Source: RGIG6375 sp964472725
GTDB lineage: Bacteria; Bacillota; Clostridia; Oscillospirales; Oscillospiraceae
DNA length: 64,000 nucleotides
Direction of reading: 5' to 3'
Assembly (NCBI GenBank): GCA_964472725.1
Contig: CAYYLZ010000005.1
Location: forward strand, 6,166-70,165
The notes beneath the pieces were generated by a model that searched no databases, was not told the DNA's origin, and worked only from the letters and a program-made list of their open reading frames with translations. Below are positions 24,441 to 33,071 of the stretch, in pieces. How positions within the stretch are numbered: position 1 is the stretch's first letter; the number at the start of each line of letters is the position of its first letter. The position numbers and the translations under genes were made by a program.

Positions 24441-26078
24441 ATGAGTGAGATGCAAAACTTTTCGGAACAACTGGTAAATGAATATTCCTTGATGCTGCTT
24501 AATTGGGCGTATAAAAAGTTGTGCGACAAAGAGGAGGCAGAGGAACTCGTACAATGCGTATGGCTGGAAGTGTTTCGAGCAATCAGAAACAATGAAAACA
24601 AAGGTATTTCTGTTGAAAAAATCGAGAACTTTGTTTGGAAAATTGCTCATCACGTATGGTGCCATTATCTGCGAAAAATACAAAGAGGCAGATTTGTGGC
24701 TATTGATGATATAGAGTTAGCAGACGAAACCGATTTTGCGCAGGAAATGGCAGATGCCAAAGAAACCAAGCAGCTTTTGAATTTCATGAGGAAGAAAGTA
24801 ATGAACTTGAACTATTTGCAGCGCGAGATAATGATTTCTTTCTACATTGATAGCCAAACGATAAAGGAAATTGCATCAAGACTTGATATTGCAGAATCTA
24901 ATGTTAAATGGCACCTCTTTTATACCAGGAAAAAACTAAAGGGGGATATTGAATCTATGACAAACGCAAATTATGTATATCGTCCTCGGAAGCTTCACAT
25001 GGCTATCAATGGCCAAGCACATTTGCTGTGTGATATTGATTTTATCAGGAGAAGTCTAACAAAACAGAATATCTGTATTGAGTGTTATCAAACTCCAAGG
25101 ACTCTTGATGAGCTTGCAGACATGCTTGGTCTGCCAAAAGCGTACTTGGAGTTTGATATAAACTGGCTGCTGAAGCGGGAATTTATAACAAGCACTCCTA
25201 ATGGGTATTCTACTGCATTTATGATTGAAACTGGACAAAATGAACAGGATAAGTATGCAGTTTACCTGAAGCATAAAAATACTCTGTCTAGTGTTATCGT
25301 AAACGAGCTGCTGACGGCAGAAAACACCATTCGTTCTATCGGATTTTACGGTTGTGACAAGCCTATAAACCAACTTTTATGGTTCTTGATATATCGGTTT
25401 TGTGAGTATATGGAAAAGCCGTGTGCGGAAGTTGTACGTCCAATTCGACCTGATGGCGGAAGATATTTTCCTCTTGGCTTTGATCGCAGCGATTGCGATA
25501 CCATTGATAAAATCATCGACACTTCAGAGTGGACGTTTAATGGCCCAATGTGGAGCGGTACACCAACAGGTAGGTTCCACTGGTTTGGATTGTACAATTT
25601 TGGGCAGGCTGATTGTCAGAATATTATTACTTATGGTATGCCAGAATGGCAGAAAATGAATGATGTGCTGTGCCACTTGATTCATTCGGATTTTAACATC
25701 GATTCTCTGGACGAAGATCAGTTATTTATTTTGGCACAACTGTCCAAACGAGGCTTTGTTAGAAAAGAGGGAGCAAAAGCACTTCCGACATTTTGTGTAT
25801 TCTCCAAGGAACAGTACACAAGGTTGGAAAAACTGGTTTTTGAACCTCTTGCGCAGAAACTTAACGGTGAAATAAAATCTCTTGCCGATGACCTCGCTGA
25901 ACTGTGCAAGCGAAAAATACCGAAACAGTTAAAAGAATATTACAATCTGTTCCTGCGCATGGCGTTGGGGGACATCGGTTATCTAACTACAATTTTTGCC
26001 TTTAATGACAATCATTTGTATATTCCCCAAACACAGGAAGAAGGAAAAATGCTTACTCTGCTTTATGTGAAACAATAA
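24441..26078 (+). CDS. ECF-type RNA polymerase sigma factor with long C-terminal extension
   Basis: A 545-residue protein. Residues 5-75 match sigma region 2 (YKKLCDKEEAEELVQCVWLEVFR), 125-172 match sigma region 4 with its helix-turn-helix (LNYLQREIMISFYIDSQTIKEIASRLDIAESNVKWHLF is the segment; key residues Q129, E145, N155). The remaining 370 or so residues form a separate soluble domain. Its first part (about 210-250: LDELADMLGLPKAYLEFDINWLL) reads as a winged helix, and a Trp/Tyr/Gly-rich segment (WSGTPTGRFHWFGLYNF) follows. No anti-sigma gene or TM is adjacent, so the extension may do the sensing. Codon use is AT-rich and unlike that of neighbouring genes. GAGGTG precedes the ATG. It is flanked by inverted repeat copies. 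Confidence 0.8.
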   Translation: MSEMQNFSEQLVNEYSLMLLNWAYKKLCDKEEAEELVQCVWLEVFRAIRNNENKGISVEKIENFVWKIAHHVWCHYLRKIQRGRFVAIDDIELADETDFAQEMADAKETKQLLNFMRKKVMNLNYLQREIMISFYIDSQTIKEIASRLDIAESNVKWHLFYTRKKLKGDIESMTNANYVYRPRKLHMAINGQAHLLCDIDFIRRSLTKQNICIECYQTPRTLDELADMLGLPKAYLEFDINWLLKREFITSTPNGYSTAFMIETGQNEQDKYAVYLKHKNTLSSVIVNELLTAENTIRSIGFYGCDKPINQLLWFLIYRFCEYMEKPCAEVVRPIRPDGGRYFPLGFDRSDCDTIDKIIDTSEWTFNGPMWSGTPTGRFHWFGLYNFGQADCQNIITYGMPEWQKMNDVLCHLIHSDFNIDSLDEDQLFILAQLSKRGFVRKEGAKALPTFCVFSKEQYTRLEKLVFEPLAQKLNGEIKSLADDLAELCKRKIPKQLKEYYNLFLRMALGDIGYLTTIFAFNDNHLYIPQTQEEGKMLTLLYVKQ

Positions 26079-26163
26079 AATAAACCAGAGTTGTACTTGC
26101 CTATAAAACTCCGAAAGAATCTTCCTTATGTGCTGTAAATTATAACCATAAACCATAACGTTT

Positions 26164-26205
26164 TGTCATTCCGAGCGAAGCGTGGGAATCTCCGGCGCAA
26201 CGAGC
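26164..26205. repeat. second copy of the TGTCATT...AATCTCCGGCG repeat
   Basis: This copy starts TGTCATTCCGAGCGAAGCG and ends with GGAATCTCCGGCGC. It is in the opposite orientation to the copy at 24264-24303, so the two enclose the sigma factor gene with their TGTCATT ends facing inward. The remainder of 26079-26244 is AT-rich and empty. Confidence 0.6.
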
Positions 26206-26244
26206 AGATAGGCACTTTCGTAAAACTACTTTTTTATAAACTGA

Positions 26245-26276
26245 AATCCCTCCGAAGAAATCTTCGGAGGGATTAT
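26245..26276 (-). terminator. terminator of the GNAT gene
   Basis: A 14-bp perfect stem AATCCCTCCGAAGA / TCTTCGGAGGGATT (26245-26258, 26261-26274) with a very short 2-base loop as drawn; directly after the minus-strand stop. Confidence 0.7.
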
Positions 26277-26279
26277 ACT

Positions 26280-26729
26280 TTATATCACCATTTTCACAAG
26301 ATACTCGTCCGTTCCCTTTGCAAGCTTTTTATCGCCGTACAAGTGGAAGCCGTTTCTCTCATAGAAAGCAATCGCTCGCTTGTTCTTCTCCAAAGTCCAA
26401 AGGAAATTACAACCATGTTTCTCTACGGCAAAGCGGAGCATTTTTGCACCAATCCCGCTACTTTGGAAAAAGCTGTCCACATAAAAGGTATTGACCTCTT
26501 TCCCGCATATTTCAATCATGCCTTTGACAAATCCATCGTCATATACCCAAGTACGAGCAAGCAGTTCTTTATTGCCAAAATATTCATCAGCAACTTTTAG
26601 TACTTGCAATTCTCCAAAGGAAAATGCATCGTTTTGAAATATAGGGCGATAATTTATACGCTTATTGAACACCAATATTTCAGCTATGCGGGAAATATCC
26701 TTTTCCTCCGCTTTTCTTATATATTCCAT
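26280..26729 (-). CDS. GNAT-family N-acetyltransferase
   Basis: A 149-residue GCN5-related acetyltransferase, which transfers acetyl from acetyl-CoA to an amine. The fold is visible as MEYIRKAEEKDISRIAEILV, a central strand IEICGKEVNTFYVDSFFQ, the acetyl-CoA loop SSGIGAKMLRFAVE, and the C-terminal NKRAIAFYERNGFH. The substrate is unknown. The ATG at 26729 has AGGTGA 6 bases upstream; an earlier ATG at 26759 lies inside the hairpin after pepV. It may be reached by read-through from pepV. Confidence 0.88.
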   Translation of the reverse strand: MEYIRKAEEKDISRIAEILVFNKRINYRPIFQNDAFSFGELQVLKVADEYFGNKELLARTWVYDDGFVKGMIEICGKEVNTFYVDSFFQSSGIGAKMLRFAVEKHGCNFLWTLEKNKRAIAFYERNGFHLYGDKKLAKGTDEYLVKMVI

Positions 26730-26746
26730 AACTTCACCTAAAAGTC

Positions 26747-26770
26747 GAGCGCAGGGCAATGCCTGCGCTC
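26747..26770 (-). terminator. hairpin between pepV and the GNAT gene
   Basis: GAGCGCAGG / CCTGCGCTC (26747-26755, 26762-26770), followed on the minus strand by GACTTTTAGG. Confidence 0.55.
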
Positions 26771-26778
26771 TGTCGTTA

Positions 26779-28179
26779 TCACTTGCAGATATTGTAGATG
26801 GACATTGCGTAGACCTTAGCGGCCTTGAGCATGTCGGATATCTTCATCTTCTCGTTTGCGCCGTGGGCATTGGCATCGAAGCCCATAAATCCGGGGCCGA
26901 AGGCTACGCCACCCTCTACGTCGTGAACATATGTGCCACCGCCCATGGCGTAGCACTGGCCCTTCTCGCCAGTAACCTCTTCGTACGCCTTGAGCAGAGA
27001 CTGGACAAAGGGAGTATCTTCGGGGGTGTGGTGAGGAGGTATCATAAAGCTCTTTACGGCAAAACCAACATCGGTAAGGCTCTTATCGGCAACCTTGCGG
27101 CAGTTTTCCTCATTGGCGCATACAGGTGCACGGCAGTCAATGGTTCCGCTGGCACCGTTCTCAGTAAAGTGAAGAACTGTAAGGGCCATGGTAAGTTCTC
27201 CGGAAATATCGTCGCGCATGTTGACACCCATTGCTACACCCTCGCCATCGCCGTGGGGGAAGAGTTTGTTAAGGCCAACTATGGTTCTGGTAGATTCGCA
27301 GTCGGCAAGAGGAAGCTGGGTGAGCAGAGTAAGCAGAGCGGTAATGCCGTTTACGCCGAGAACAGGCATAGATGCGTGGCATCCAACACCTTTTACGCAA
27401 AGCTTAACCTCCTCGCCCACAGCCTCGACCTTATAGCTGACCTTGAGCTCATCGGAAAGCTTAGCACAGACCTTTTCCACCTCAGCGGCATCTACACCGA
27501 CGATAACGGCAGAAGCATCGGCAGGGAGGATATTCACGACGATACCTGCGTCAAGCGTCTTTACTCTGGGCAGAACAATCTCGGTCTCCCAGTTCTTTTC
27601 AAACAGGGGCGCATATCTTCCCTTTTCGGTGTTGCAGATGGGGAAAGCTGCGTCGGGAGAGAAAGTGCCGGGAGCGGGTTTCTCTACGGAATAGTAGTAA
27701 ACCATATCCTGACTGCCGGACTCTTCGTCAGCGCCAAGGATAAGTCTTACATTCTTCTGCAGAGGAACACCAAGCTCCTTGAGGGCACGCATGGCATACA
27801 GAGCCGCAACTGCAGGACCCTTATCGTCGCTGGTGCCGCGTCCGTAGAGAATTCCGTCTTTCTCGGTGGGAACATAGGGATCGGTATCCCAGCCGTCGCC
27901 CTCGCCTACTACGTCCATGTGGGCAAGAATATCAACGCCGGGTTCGCAATCGTTCATGTCAGCGGTTACCGCATGGTTCTCATAATTCTTTACGCTGAAG
28001 CCGTAGCCTTCGCACATCTCGGCAGCGGCAGCCAGTGCTGCTGCAGGGCCGGGACCATAGGGCTTGCCGGGCTCGGCGGGACCCTTAACGCTCTTGACGG
28101 CTACAAGACGCTTAACGTCTTCCACATATTCACGCTCGTGGGCATCTATCCACTCGTAGATGCTCTCTTTGATACCCAT
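26779..28179 (-). CDS. pepV: M20-family dipeptidase PepV
   Basis: A 466-residue cytosolic zinc dipeptidase that releases amino acids from dipeptides (including Xaa-His and beta-Ala-dipeptides in lactobacilli). Metal ligands and catalytic residues appear in LAHMDVVGEGDGW (His, Asp), YGRGTSDDKGP (Asp) and GADEESGSQD (Glu pair); GGGTYVHD near the C terminus carries the last His. Length fits the PepV clade. GGAGG precedes the ATG. It is third in a hslO-SLH-pepV run. Confidence 0.92.
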   Translation of the reverse strand: MGIKESIYEWIDAHEREYVEDVKRLVAVKSVKGPAEPGKPYGPGPAAALAAAAEMCEGYGFSVKNYENHAVTADMNDCEPGVDILAHMDVVGEGDGWDTDPYVPTEKDGILYGRGTSDDKGPAVAALYAMRALKELGVPLQKNVRLILGADEESGSQDMVYYYSVEKPAPGTFSPDAAFPICNTEKGRYAPLFEKNWETEIVLPRVKTLDAGIVVNILPADASAVIVGVDAAEVEKVCAKLSDELKVSYKVEAVGEEVKLCVKGVGCHASMPVLGVNGITALLTLLTQLPLADCESTRTIVGLNKLFPHGDGEGVAMGVNMRDDISGELTMALTVLHFTENGASGTIDCRAPVCANEENCRKVADKSLTDVGFAVKSFMIPPHHTPEDTPFVQSLLKAYEEVTGEKGQCYAMGGGTYVHDVEGGVAFGPGFMGFDANAHGANEKMKISDMLKAAKVYAMSIYNICK

Positions 28180-28221
28180 TAGTTATTCCTCCATTTTATA
28201 TTGTTCGCAAATGCGACATGC

Positions 28222-29310
28222 TTACGCTAATTCATTTCTGACCTTGGTAAGGAATCGGCTGGTAACGGCGCACATCTCAGCGCGGGTAGCCGTTCCCTTG
28301 GGGTCGAACAGATTTCCGTCCTTACCGTTTATAAGTCCGATACGCTGAGCATACAATACCGCGTCAAGTGCCCAAGAGCTTATCTTATCCTCATCAGCGA
28401 AAGGCTCCGCCTCGGTTTCGGTAATGACTACACCGGTGTGATTTGCAAAGCGCATGAAAATCAGCGCCATCTGTTCGCGGGTTATATAACTTTCCGGCTT
28501 AAAGGTGTCTTCATCATAGCCGTCGACTATACCGGCTTCATGGGCCCACGCAACATAGGGGCCGTACCACTTATTGATATCTACGTCAGCAAAACCTGTA
28601 TCGGTATAGTGGTCGGGGCTTATTCCGTAAACTCGGCCAAGAATAGTCACCAGCATTCCGCGGGTAACCTTTGTATTGGGCGAGAAACGGTGGTCATCAA
28701 CGCCGTCCACGATGCCGATGTTATACAGCTCATATACATATTCCGCACCCCAATGGCCGAACATATCGTAGAACATATCGTTGTCGATAAAGCCGGTGGC
28801 TTCTCCGATCCTGTAATAGCCATCAACAAAGCCCACTGCATTAGGACTGTACGCTACAGCTCTGGCAACTGCGTTTTCAGCGGCGAAATACTTGTGATTC
28901 AGGTTCATGGGAGTACCATCGCCAACCGTTTCCCCGGTGGAAATATTGATAACGTCGCCCTCGGTCACGCGCAGGACAAACTTACCCTCGGTGGGCATAA
29001 AGCAGGCAAAGTGCCCCAGCTCCACATATCCGCTTTCTTCAAGAGTGATATCCGTAAACTGAGGGGTATGGGACATTTCGCTGCTGTAGAAATACGAGGC
29101 GTCCTCAAGGCGGTAAATATAGTTGTTGTATACTTCGCCAACCTGTTCTTCCACTTCCGCTTCCGCACTACCGATTATGGCGTTTTTCACCGTGTCGATA
29201 AGGTAGCTGAGTGATATAAGCGGGTCTCCCGCTCCGCCGCCCGCTGCCAGAGCATACCCTCCGCAGACAATGACGGCAAATATCAAGATCATCGCAATAA
29301 AGCGTTTCAT
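28222..29310 (-). CDS. secreted protein with three SLH domains
   Basis: A 362-residue exported protein. A signal peptide (about 1-22, ending in GGYALA) is followed by a domain of about 150 residues that I do not recognise, and then three SLH modules (about 180-360) that bind pyruvylated cell-wall polymer. Each module carries the F(A/S)D..W....V......GI..G patterns, for example GIVDGYDEDTFKPESYITRE. The ATG at 29310 is preferred over the in-frame TTG at 29316; AGGAA lies inside the end of hslO, so the two are translationally coupled. Confidence 0.87.
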   Translation of the reverse strand: MKRFIAMILIFAVIVCGGYALAAGGGAGDPLISLSYLIDTVKNAIIGSAEAEVEEQVGEVYNNYIYRLEDASYFYSSEMSHTPQFTDITLEESGYVELGHFACFMPTEGKFVLRVTEGDVINISTGETVGDGTPMNLNHKYFAAENAVARAVAYSPNAVGFVDGYYRIGEATGFIDNDMFYDMFGHWGAEYVYELYNIGIVDGVDDHRFSPNTKVTRGMLVTILGRVYGISPDHYTDTGFADVDINKWYGPYVAWAHEAGIVDGYDEDTFKPESYITREQMALIFMRFANHTGVVITETEAEPFADEDKISSWALDAVLYAQRIGLINGKDGNLFDPKGTATRAEMCAVTSRFLTKVRNELA

Positions 29311-29316
29311 ACGCAA

Positions 29317-30246
29317 TTATTCCTCTTCTTCACTCTCTTCCGCGGCAGCTTCAGCTCTCGCTATGGCGCGCCGGTAGAGCTCGTCCAATTCCTCGGTGTT
29401 AAATTCGTACTTGGTATTGCAGAACTGGCAAACTATCTCGATAGGCTGGCCTTCGTCACGCATATTGCACAGCTCATCGCTGCCAAGTCCCACCAGCGCC
29501 TTTGCGTACTTCTCCTTGCCGCAGGTGCAGCGATATTCAAACTCGCCCTCTTCAAGAATGCTGAATTCCACAAGGCCGAATATCATTCCCGCAATCTCTT
29601 CAAGGCTTGTTCCGTCGGCAATAAGCTGGGACAGCGAAGGCATATAATCTATATTGGCCTGCAGTATGGGCGTGATAAATTCGTTAGCGTCGGGCATCAG
29701 CTGGAGAATATAGCCGCCTGCAGCCTTGCAGCTACCGTCCGGGAATACTCTTACGCCCAAAGCGCATACGGAGGGAGTCTGCTCACTGACGGTGTAGTAC
29801 TCGGTGATATCCTCGGCTATCTCGCCGCTGACGATGGGAGAATACCCCACATAAGGTTCACCAAAGCCCAGGTCCTTAACGATATAGATAGAACCGTTAT
29901 TACCAACCGCTCCGCCAACGTCCAGCTTTCCCTGAGCATTGGGTTCAAGCTCGACCTCGGGATTATCCGCGCAGCCGCGGACATTGCCTTCGCAGTCGGC
30001 TACGCATACTATGCGTCCGGCAGGGCCGCCGCCATCAATACGCAGTGTTACGCTGCTCTTTTCGGACTTGAGCATCCTGCCCATAATAGCGCAGGCGGTT
30101 ATACTTCTGCCGAGGGCGGCAGTCATGGTCTTAGATGTATTGTGAAGCTGTCTCATCTTCTCCACGGCATTTGTAGACTCCACGAGAAGCAGTCTGAAAC
30201 CGCCGTCCTTGGACAGGGCGGTAATTACTTTGCATTTATTATCCAT
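29317..30246 (-). CDS. hslO: redox-regulated chaperone Hsp33
   Basis: A 309-residue Hsp33. On oxidation it releases zinc, unfolds its linker and holds unfolding proteins. The C-terminal zinc site is complete: CTC near residue 238 and CQFC about 30 residues later. The N-terminal core has the family pattern GRSITACAIMGRMLK and GNNGSIYIVKDLG. The ATG at 30246 has AAGGAAG 7 bases upstream and is preferred over a longer frame. Confidence 0.94.
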   Translation of the reverse strand: MDNKCKVITALSKDGGFRLLLVESTNAVEKMRQLHNTSKTMTAALGRSITACAIMGRMLKSEKSSVTLRIDGGGPAGRIVCVADCEGNVRGCADNPEVELEPNAQGKLDVGGAVGNNGSIYIVKDLGFGEPYVGYSPIVSGEIAEDITEYYTVSEQTPSVCALGVRVFPDGSCKAAGGYILQLMPDANEFITPILQANIDYMPSLSQLIADGTSLEEIAGMIFGLVEFSILEEGEFEYRCTCGKEKYAKALVGLGSDELCNMRDEGQPIEIVCQFCNTKYEFNTEELDELYRRAIARAEAAAEESEEEE

Positions 30247-30286
30247 TAGATTACTTCCTTGTCGATATACATAGTTACACGTGTAT

Positions 30287-30315
30287 ATAATAACGCTTTT
30301 TCTCGTTTTAGACAA
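30287..30315 (-). promoter_or_regulatory. promoter for the hslO-SLH-pepV run
   Basis: On the minus strand TTGTCT, 17 bases, TATTAT, about 40 bases before hslO. Confidence 0.5.
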
Positions 30316-30352
30316 TAGTTATCTTTTAGAAAATATACGAATTAAGTTTTTA

Positions 30353-30380
30353 TTGCTTTTTCCGCCGAAAGATATATAAT
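30353..30380 (+). promoter_or_regulatory. promoter for the phosphoribosyltransferase gene
   Basis: TTGCTT, a 16-base spacer and a perfect TATAAT (30375-30380), 36 bases before the ATG. Confidence 0.52.
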
Positions 30381-30416
30381 TATTATATCAAATAACGCTA
30401 TTCAGAGGTGTTCTAT

Positions 30417-30974
30417 ATGAAGTCCTATAAAATGACCATCGCCGGTGTCGAGCGCGAGCTCCCCATCTGCCCCGTTAACGATTCTCTTTCCATCGGCGCT
30501 TTTGTTATTCTCGGCGACGCACAACTCAGCGAAGCCGCCGCACGCGAGCTTCTCAAGCTTGCTCCCGAATACGATTACATAATCACCGCTGAAGCCAAGG
30601 GCATCACCCTCGCCCATGAAATGGCTCGTCAGAACGGTGACCGCACCTATTTCGTAGCAAGAAAGACCCCCAAGCTTTATATGTCCGGCGTATTTCAGGT
30701 AGATGTTCGTTCCATTACCACTGCCAAGGATCAGATGCTCTATCTGGACACCGCTGAAGCCGAAATGATGAACGGCAAGCGAGTTCTCCTTGTTGACGAC
30801 GTTATCTCCACCGGCGAGTCCATTTACGCCGTTGAGAAGCTGGTAAAGAAAGCCGGCGGTATTATCGTAGGCCGTATGGCAATTCTTGCCGAGGGCGACG
30901 CCCAAAAACGTGACGATATCGTTTATCTTGAAAAGCTGCCTCTCTTCCACCCCGACGGGACCGTAATGGAATAA
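30417..30974 (+). CDS. purine phosphoribosyltransferase-family protein
   Basis: A 185-residue type I phosphoribosyltransferase. The PRPP-binding loop VLLVDDVISTGES is at about 123-135, and YIITAEAKGITLAHEMA and YFVARKTPK match the adenine/xanthine PRTase and PurR-like pattern. It likely salvages a purine base; the exact base is not determinable. The ATG at 30417 has AGAGGTG 6 bases upstream and is preferred over a GTG at 30408 inside that site. Confidence 0.85.
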   Translation: MKSYKMTIAGVERELPICPVNDSLSIGAFVILGDAQLSEAAARELLKLAPEYDYIITAEAKGITLAHEMARQNGDRTYFVARKTPKLYMSGVFQVDVRSITTAKDQMLYLDTAEAEMMNGKRVLLVDDVISTGESIYAVEKLVKKAGGIIVGRMAILAEGDAQKRDDIVYLEKLPLFHPDGTVME

Positions 30975-30994
30975 TTTTATATCATCAATAATAT

Positions 30995-31030
30995 AAGCGG
31001 ACGTACCAACTGGTGCGTCCGCTTTGCTTT
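30995..31030. terminator. bidirectional terminator between convergent genes
   Basis: AAGCGGACG/CGTCCGCTT arms (30995-31003, 31016-31024) with an inner ACC/GGT pair; T-rich on the plus side. Shared by the phosphoribosyltransferase and lipid kinase genes. Confidence 0.75.
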
Positions 31031-31914
31031 TATCTTGTTATCAGTCTTATTGCGCTGTGGCTGTTCACAACTTCTATACGCTCGCTGCCCGGTTCGTACT
31101 CTCCGTCCAGCGACCATGCCATATTCTTGTCGGCGTATATGACCGCACTTTTGGCTTTTATGAAATCTATCATAGAGCAGTCGTACTGCTTCGTTCCAAG
31201 AGCCTTGATTATTACGTTCAGCTCAGCAATATTTACAGGAGACTTAATGAGCATTATTTCAAACACGCCGTCATTCATGTCAACGATACCCGGGTCAAGG
31301 GTCAGCACACCGCCCAGCGAGGTGGAGTTGCTGACTGCACCGAACAGGTAGTCGCCTTCCCTTACCTCTCCGTTGGCTTCTATACTGATATGTTCAGGCT
31401 TTATCTGCGGGATATCCATAATTCCCTCAAGGACATAGGCAAGATGTCCCAGCGCATTTTTGACGTTTTGAGGTGTCGCGTAGGAAGCCTTTGTAAACGC
31501 GCCGAAAGATGCAACGTAAGAGAAGCTTCTGCCGTTAAAAAGGCCTATATCCAGCTTTCGTTCCTTACCGTTTGCTATGTCGCTGCAGGCCTGTATGATA
31601 TCCGATGAGAGCTTAAGGCTTGCAGCAAAATCGTTGGTGCTGCCCGCCGGAATATATCCCACCGGTACATCAATATTGCCGGAAATAAGTCCCGCCACCA
31701 CTTCGTTGAATGTTCCGTCGCCGCCGATACATACTATAATATCATGGTCAGTTGCGTAGTTAATAACGAATTCTTTGGCGTCACCGCGCTTTTCTGTTAC
31801 GAAAACAGTGCTGATATAACCCTTGCTGCCGAAATATGCAATGATCTCCGCAAGGTACTTTTTCCCCTGCTTGGTACCCGCCGTGGGGTTGATGATCAGT
31901 TGAAGCTTTTTCAT
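31030..31914 (-). CDS. diacylglycerol kinase-family lipid kinase (YegS/BmrU/DgkB type)
   Basis: A 294-residue protein. NPTAGTKQGKK is the N-terminal nucleotide-binding loop, CIGGDGTFNEVVAGL is the GGDGT signature, and VGYIPAGSTNDFAASL the following conserved block. The family phosphorylates diacylglycerol or related lipids at the membrane, returning them to phospholipid synthesis. The ATG at 31914 has GGAGG 7 bases upstream; an earlier ATG at 31950 lies within the promoter zone. Confidence 0.9.
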   Translation of the reverse strand: MKKLQLIINPTAGTKQGKKYLAEIIAYFGSKGYISTVFVTEKRGDAKEFVINYATDHDIIVCIGGDGTFNEVVAGLISGNIDVPVGYIPAGSTNDFAASLKLSSDIIQACSDIANGKERKLDIGLFNGRSFSYVASFGAFTKASYATPQNVKNALGHLAYVLEGIMDIPQIKPEHISIEANGEVREGDYLFGAVSNSTSLGGVLTLDPGIVDMNDGVFEIMLIKSPVNIAELNVIIKALGTKQYDCSMIDFIKAKSAVIYADKNMAWSLDGEYEPGSERIEVVNSHSAIRLITR

Positions 31915-31954
31915 AGCGTTCCTCCACAAAATATACTTCATCCGAGCCACAAAT

Positions 31955-31983
31955 ATATTATCTCAATGTAAATCCAATGTCAA
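31955..31983 (-). promoter_or_regulatory. promoter for the lipid kinase gene
   Basis: On the minus strand a perfect TTGACA, 17 bases, TAATAT. Its -35 box is only 6 bases from that of the divergent hydrolase promoter. Confidence 0.58.
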
Positions 31984-31989
31984 CAAACC

Positions 31990-32018
31990 TTGTATTCCTT
32001 TACATTTTTTGCTATACT
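31990..32018 (+). promoter_or_regulatory. promoter for the alpha/beta hydrolase gene
   Basis: TTGTAT, 17 bases, TATACT, 21 bases before the start codon, back-to-back with the lipid kinase promoter. Confidence 0.5.
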
Positions 32019-32039
32019 TTTACCGGAAGGTGATTATCC

Positions 32040-33002
32040 ATGAAGCAAAAGAAGTCAGCTAAATACATCGCCGCCGCAGGAACTCTGGCAACAGCCGCCG
32101 GTGCGGTATGGGGGCTCAACTTTCTCCATAAGCTCGCCGCCGCCCGCAAAGCTCCGGAGCTGAAAATGCTGAGGATCGACGAAAGCGATTTCTTCCTCGG
32201 CAATGACAAATTCATTGATGAGGTAAACGCCGGCAAGCAATGGCTGCGTGAAACCGCTCACGAGGACATAAGCATAGAGAGCTTTGACGGCCTGAAGCTT
32301 GTGGGACATCTATATCTCAGCAACAACGCCAAGAGAACGGTAATTATGTTCCACGGCTTCCGCTCCAACTGGCTGAGAGATTTCGGTTTTGCCGCGAGGG
32401 AGTTTTACGAGGTCGGCTGCAATCTGCTCATTGTGGAGCAGCGTGCCCACGGGAACAGCGAGGGTGATTATATCACCTACGGTGTATTCGAGCGTTTCGA
32501 CTGCCTCGAATGGGCAAAGTACGCCGCCGCGCGTTTCGCTGATCTTCCCTTGTATCTCGACGGCATTTCCATGGGTGCGGCAACCGTGCTCATGGCAAGC
32601 GCTCTGCCGCTTCCCGATACTGTAAAGGGAATTATAGCGGATTGCGGATACACTTCCCCCAAGGCTATTATAAGCAGAGTATTCGCACAGAAAAGCCCCG
32701 TACCCAGTAAAGGGCTGGTTTCCATTGTAAGCGCATACAGCAGATTTGCCGCAGGCTACGATTTCGACGATTACAGCACGCTGGAGGCTATGCGTGAAAA
32801 CACCCGTCCCATATTCTTCGCTCACGGCGACGCAGACGACTTCGTTCCCATGGAAATGACTTTAGAAAATTACGAGGCCTGCATAGCACCCAAGACGCTG
32901 TTCATCGCCCACGGTGCTACCCACGGACTGAGTTATCTTGTGCAGCACGATGCGTATTATAACGAGCTTATGGAATTTTTCGATAAATATGACAACGCAT
33001 AA
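32040..33002 (+). CDS. alpha/beta hydrolase with N-terminal membrane anchor
   Basis: A 320-residue hydrolase of the serine type. The nucleophile elbow is DGISMGA (Ser177), the oxyanion strand is VIMFHGFRSN, the acid is in HGDADDFVP and the catalytic His in AHGATHGL. A hydrophobic Ala/Gly-rich helix at about 8-28 probably anchors or exports it. It resembles the YqkD/BEM46-like group of uncharacterised Firmicute hydrolases. AAGGTGAT precedes the ATG. Confidence 0.85.
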   Translation: MKQKKSAKYIAAAGTLATAAGAVWGLNFLHKLAAARKAPELKMLRIDESDFFLGNDKFIDEVNAGKQWLRETAHEDISIESFDGLKLVGHLYLSNNAKRTVIMFHGFRSNWLRDFGFAAREFYEVGCNLLIVEQRAHGNSEGDYITYGVFERFDCLEWAKYAAARFADLPLYLDGISMGAATVLMASALPLPDTVKGIIADCGYTSPKAIISRVFAQKSPVPSKGLVSIVSAYSRFAAGYDFDDYSTLEAMRENTRPIFFAHGDADDFVPMEMTLENYEACIAPKTLFIAHGATHGLSYLVQHDAYYNELMEFFDKYDNA

Positions 33003-33071
33003 TCGAAAGGCCCGCCGCACAACGTGTGGCAGGACTTTTATTGCTGTAAGACTTTATCAAGGAGGGATTTT

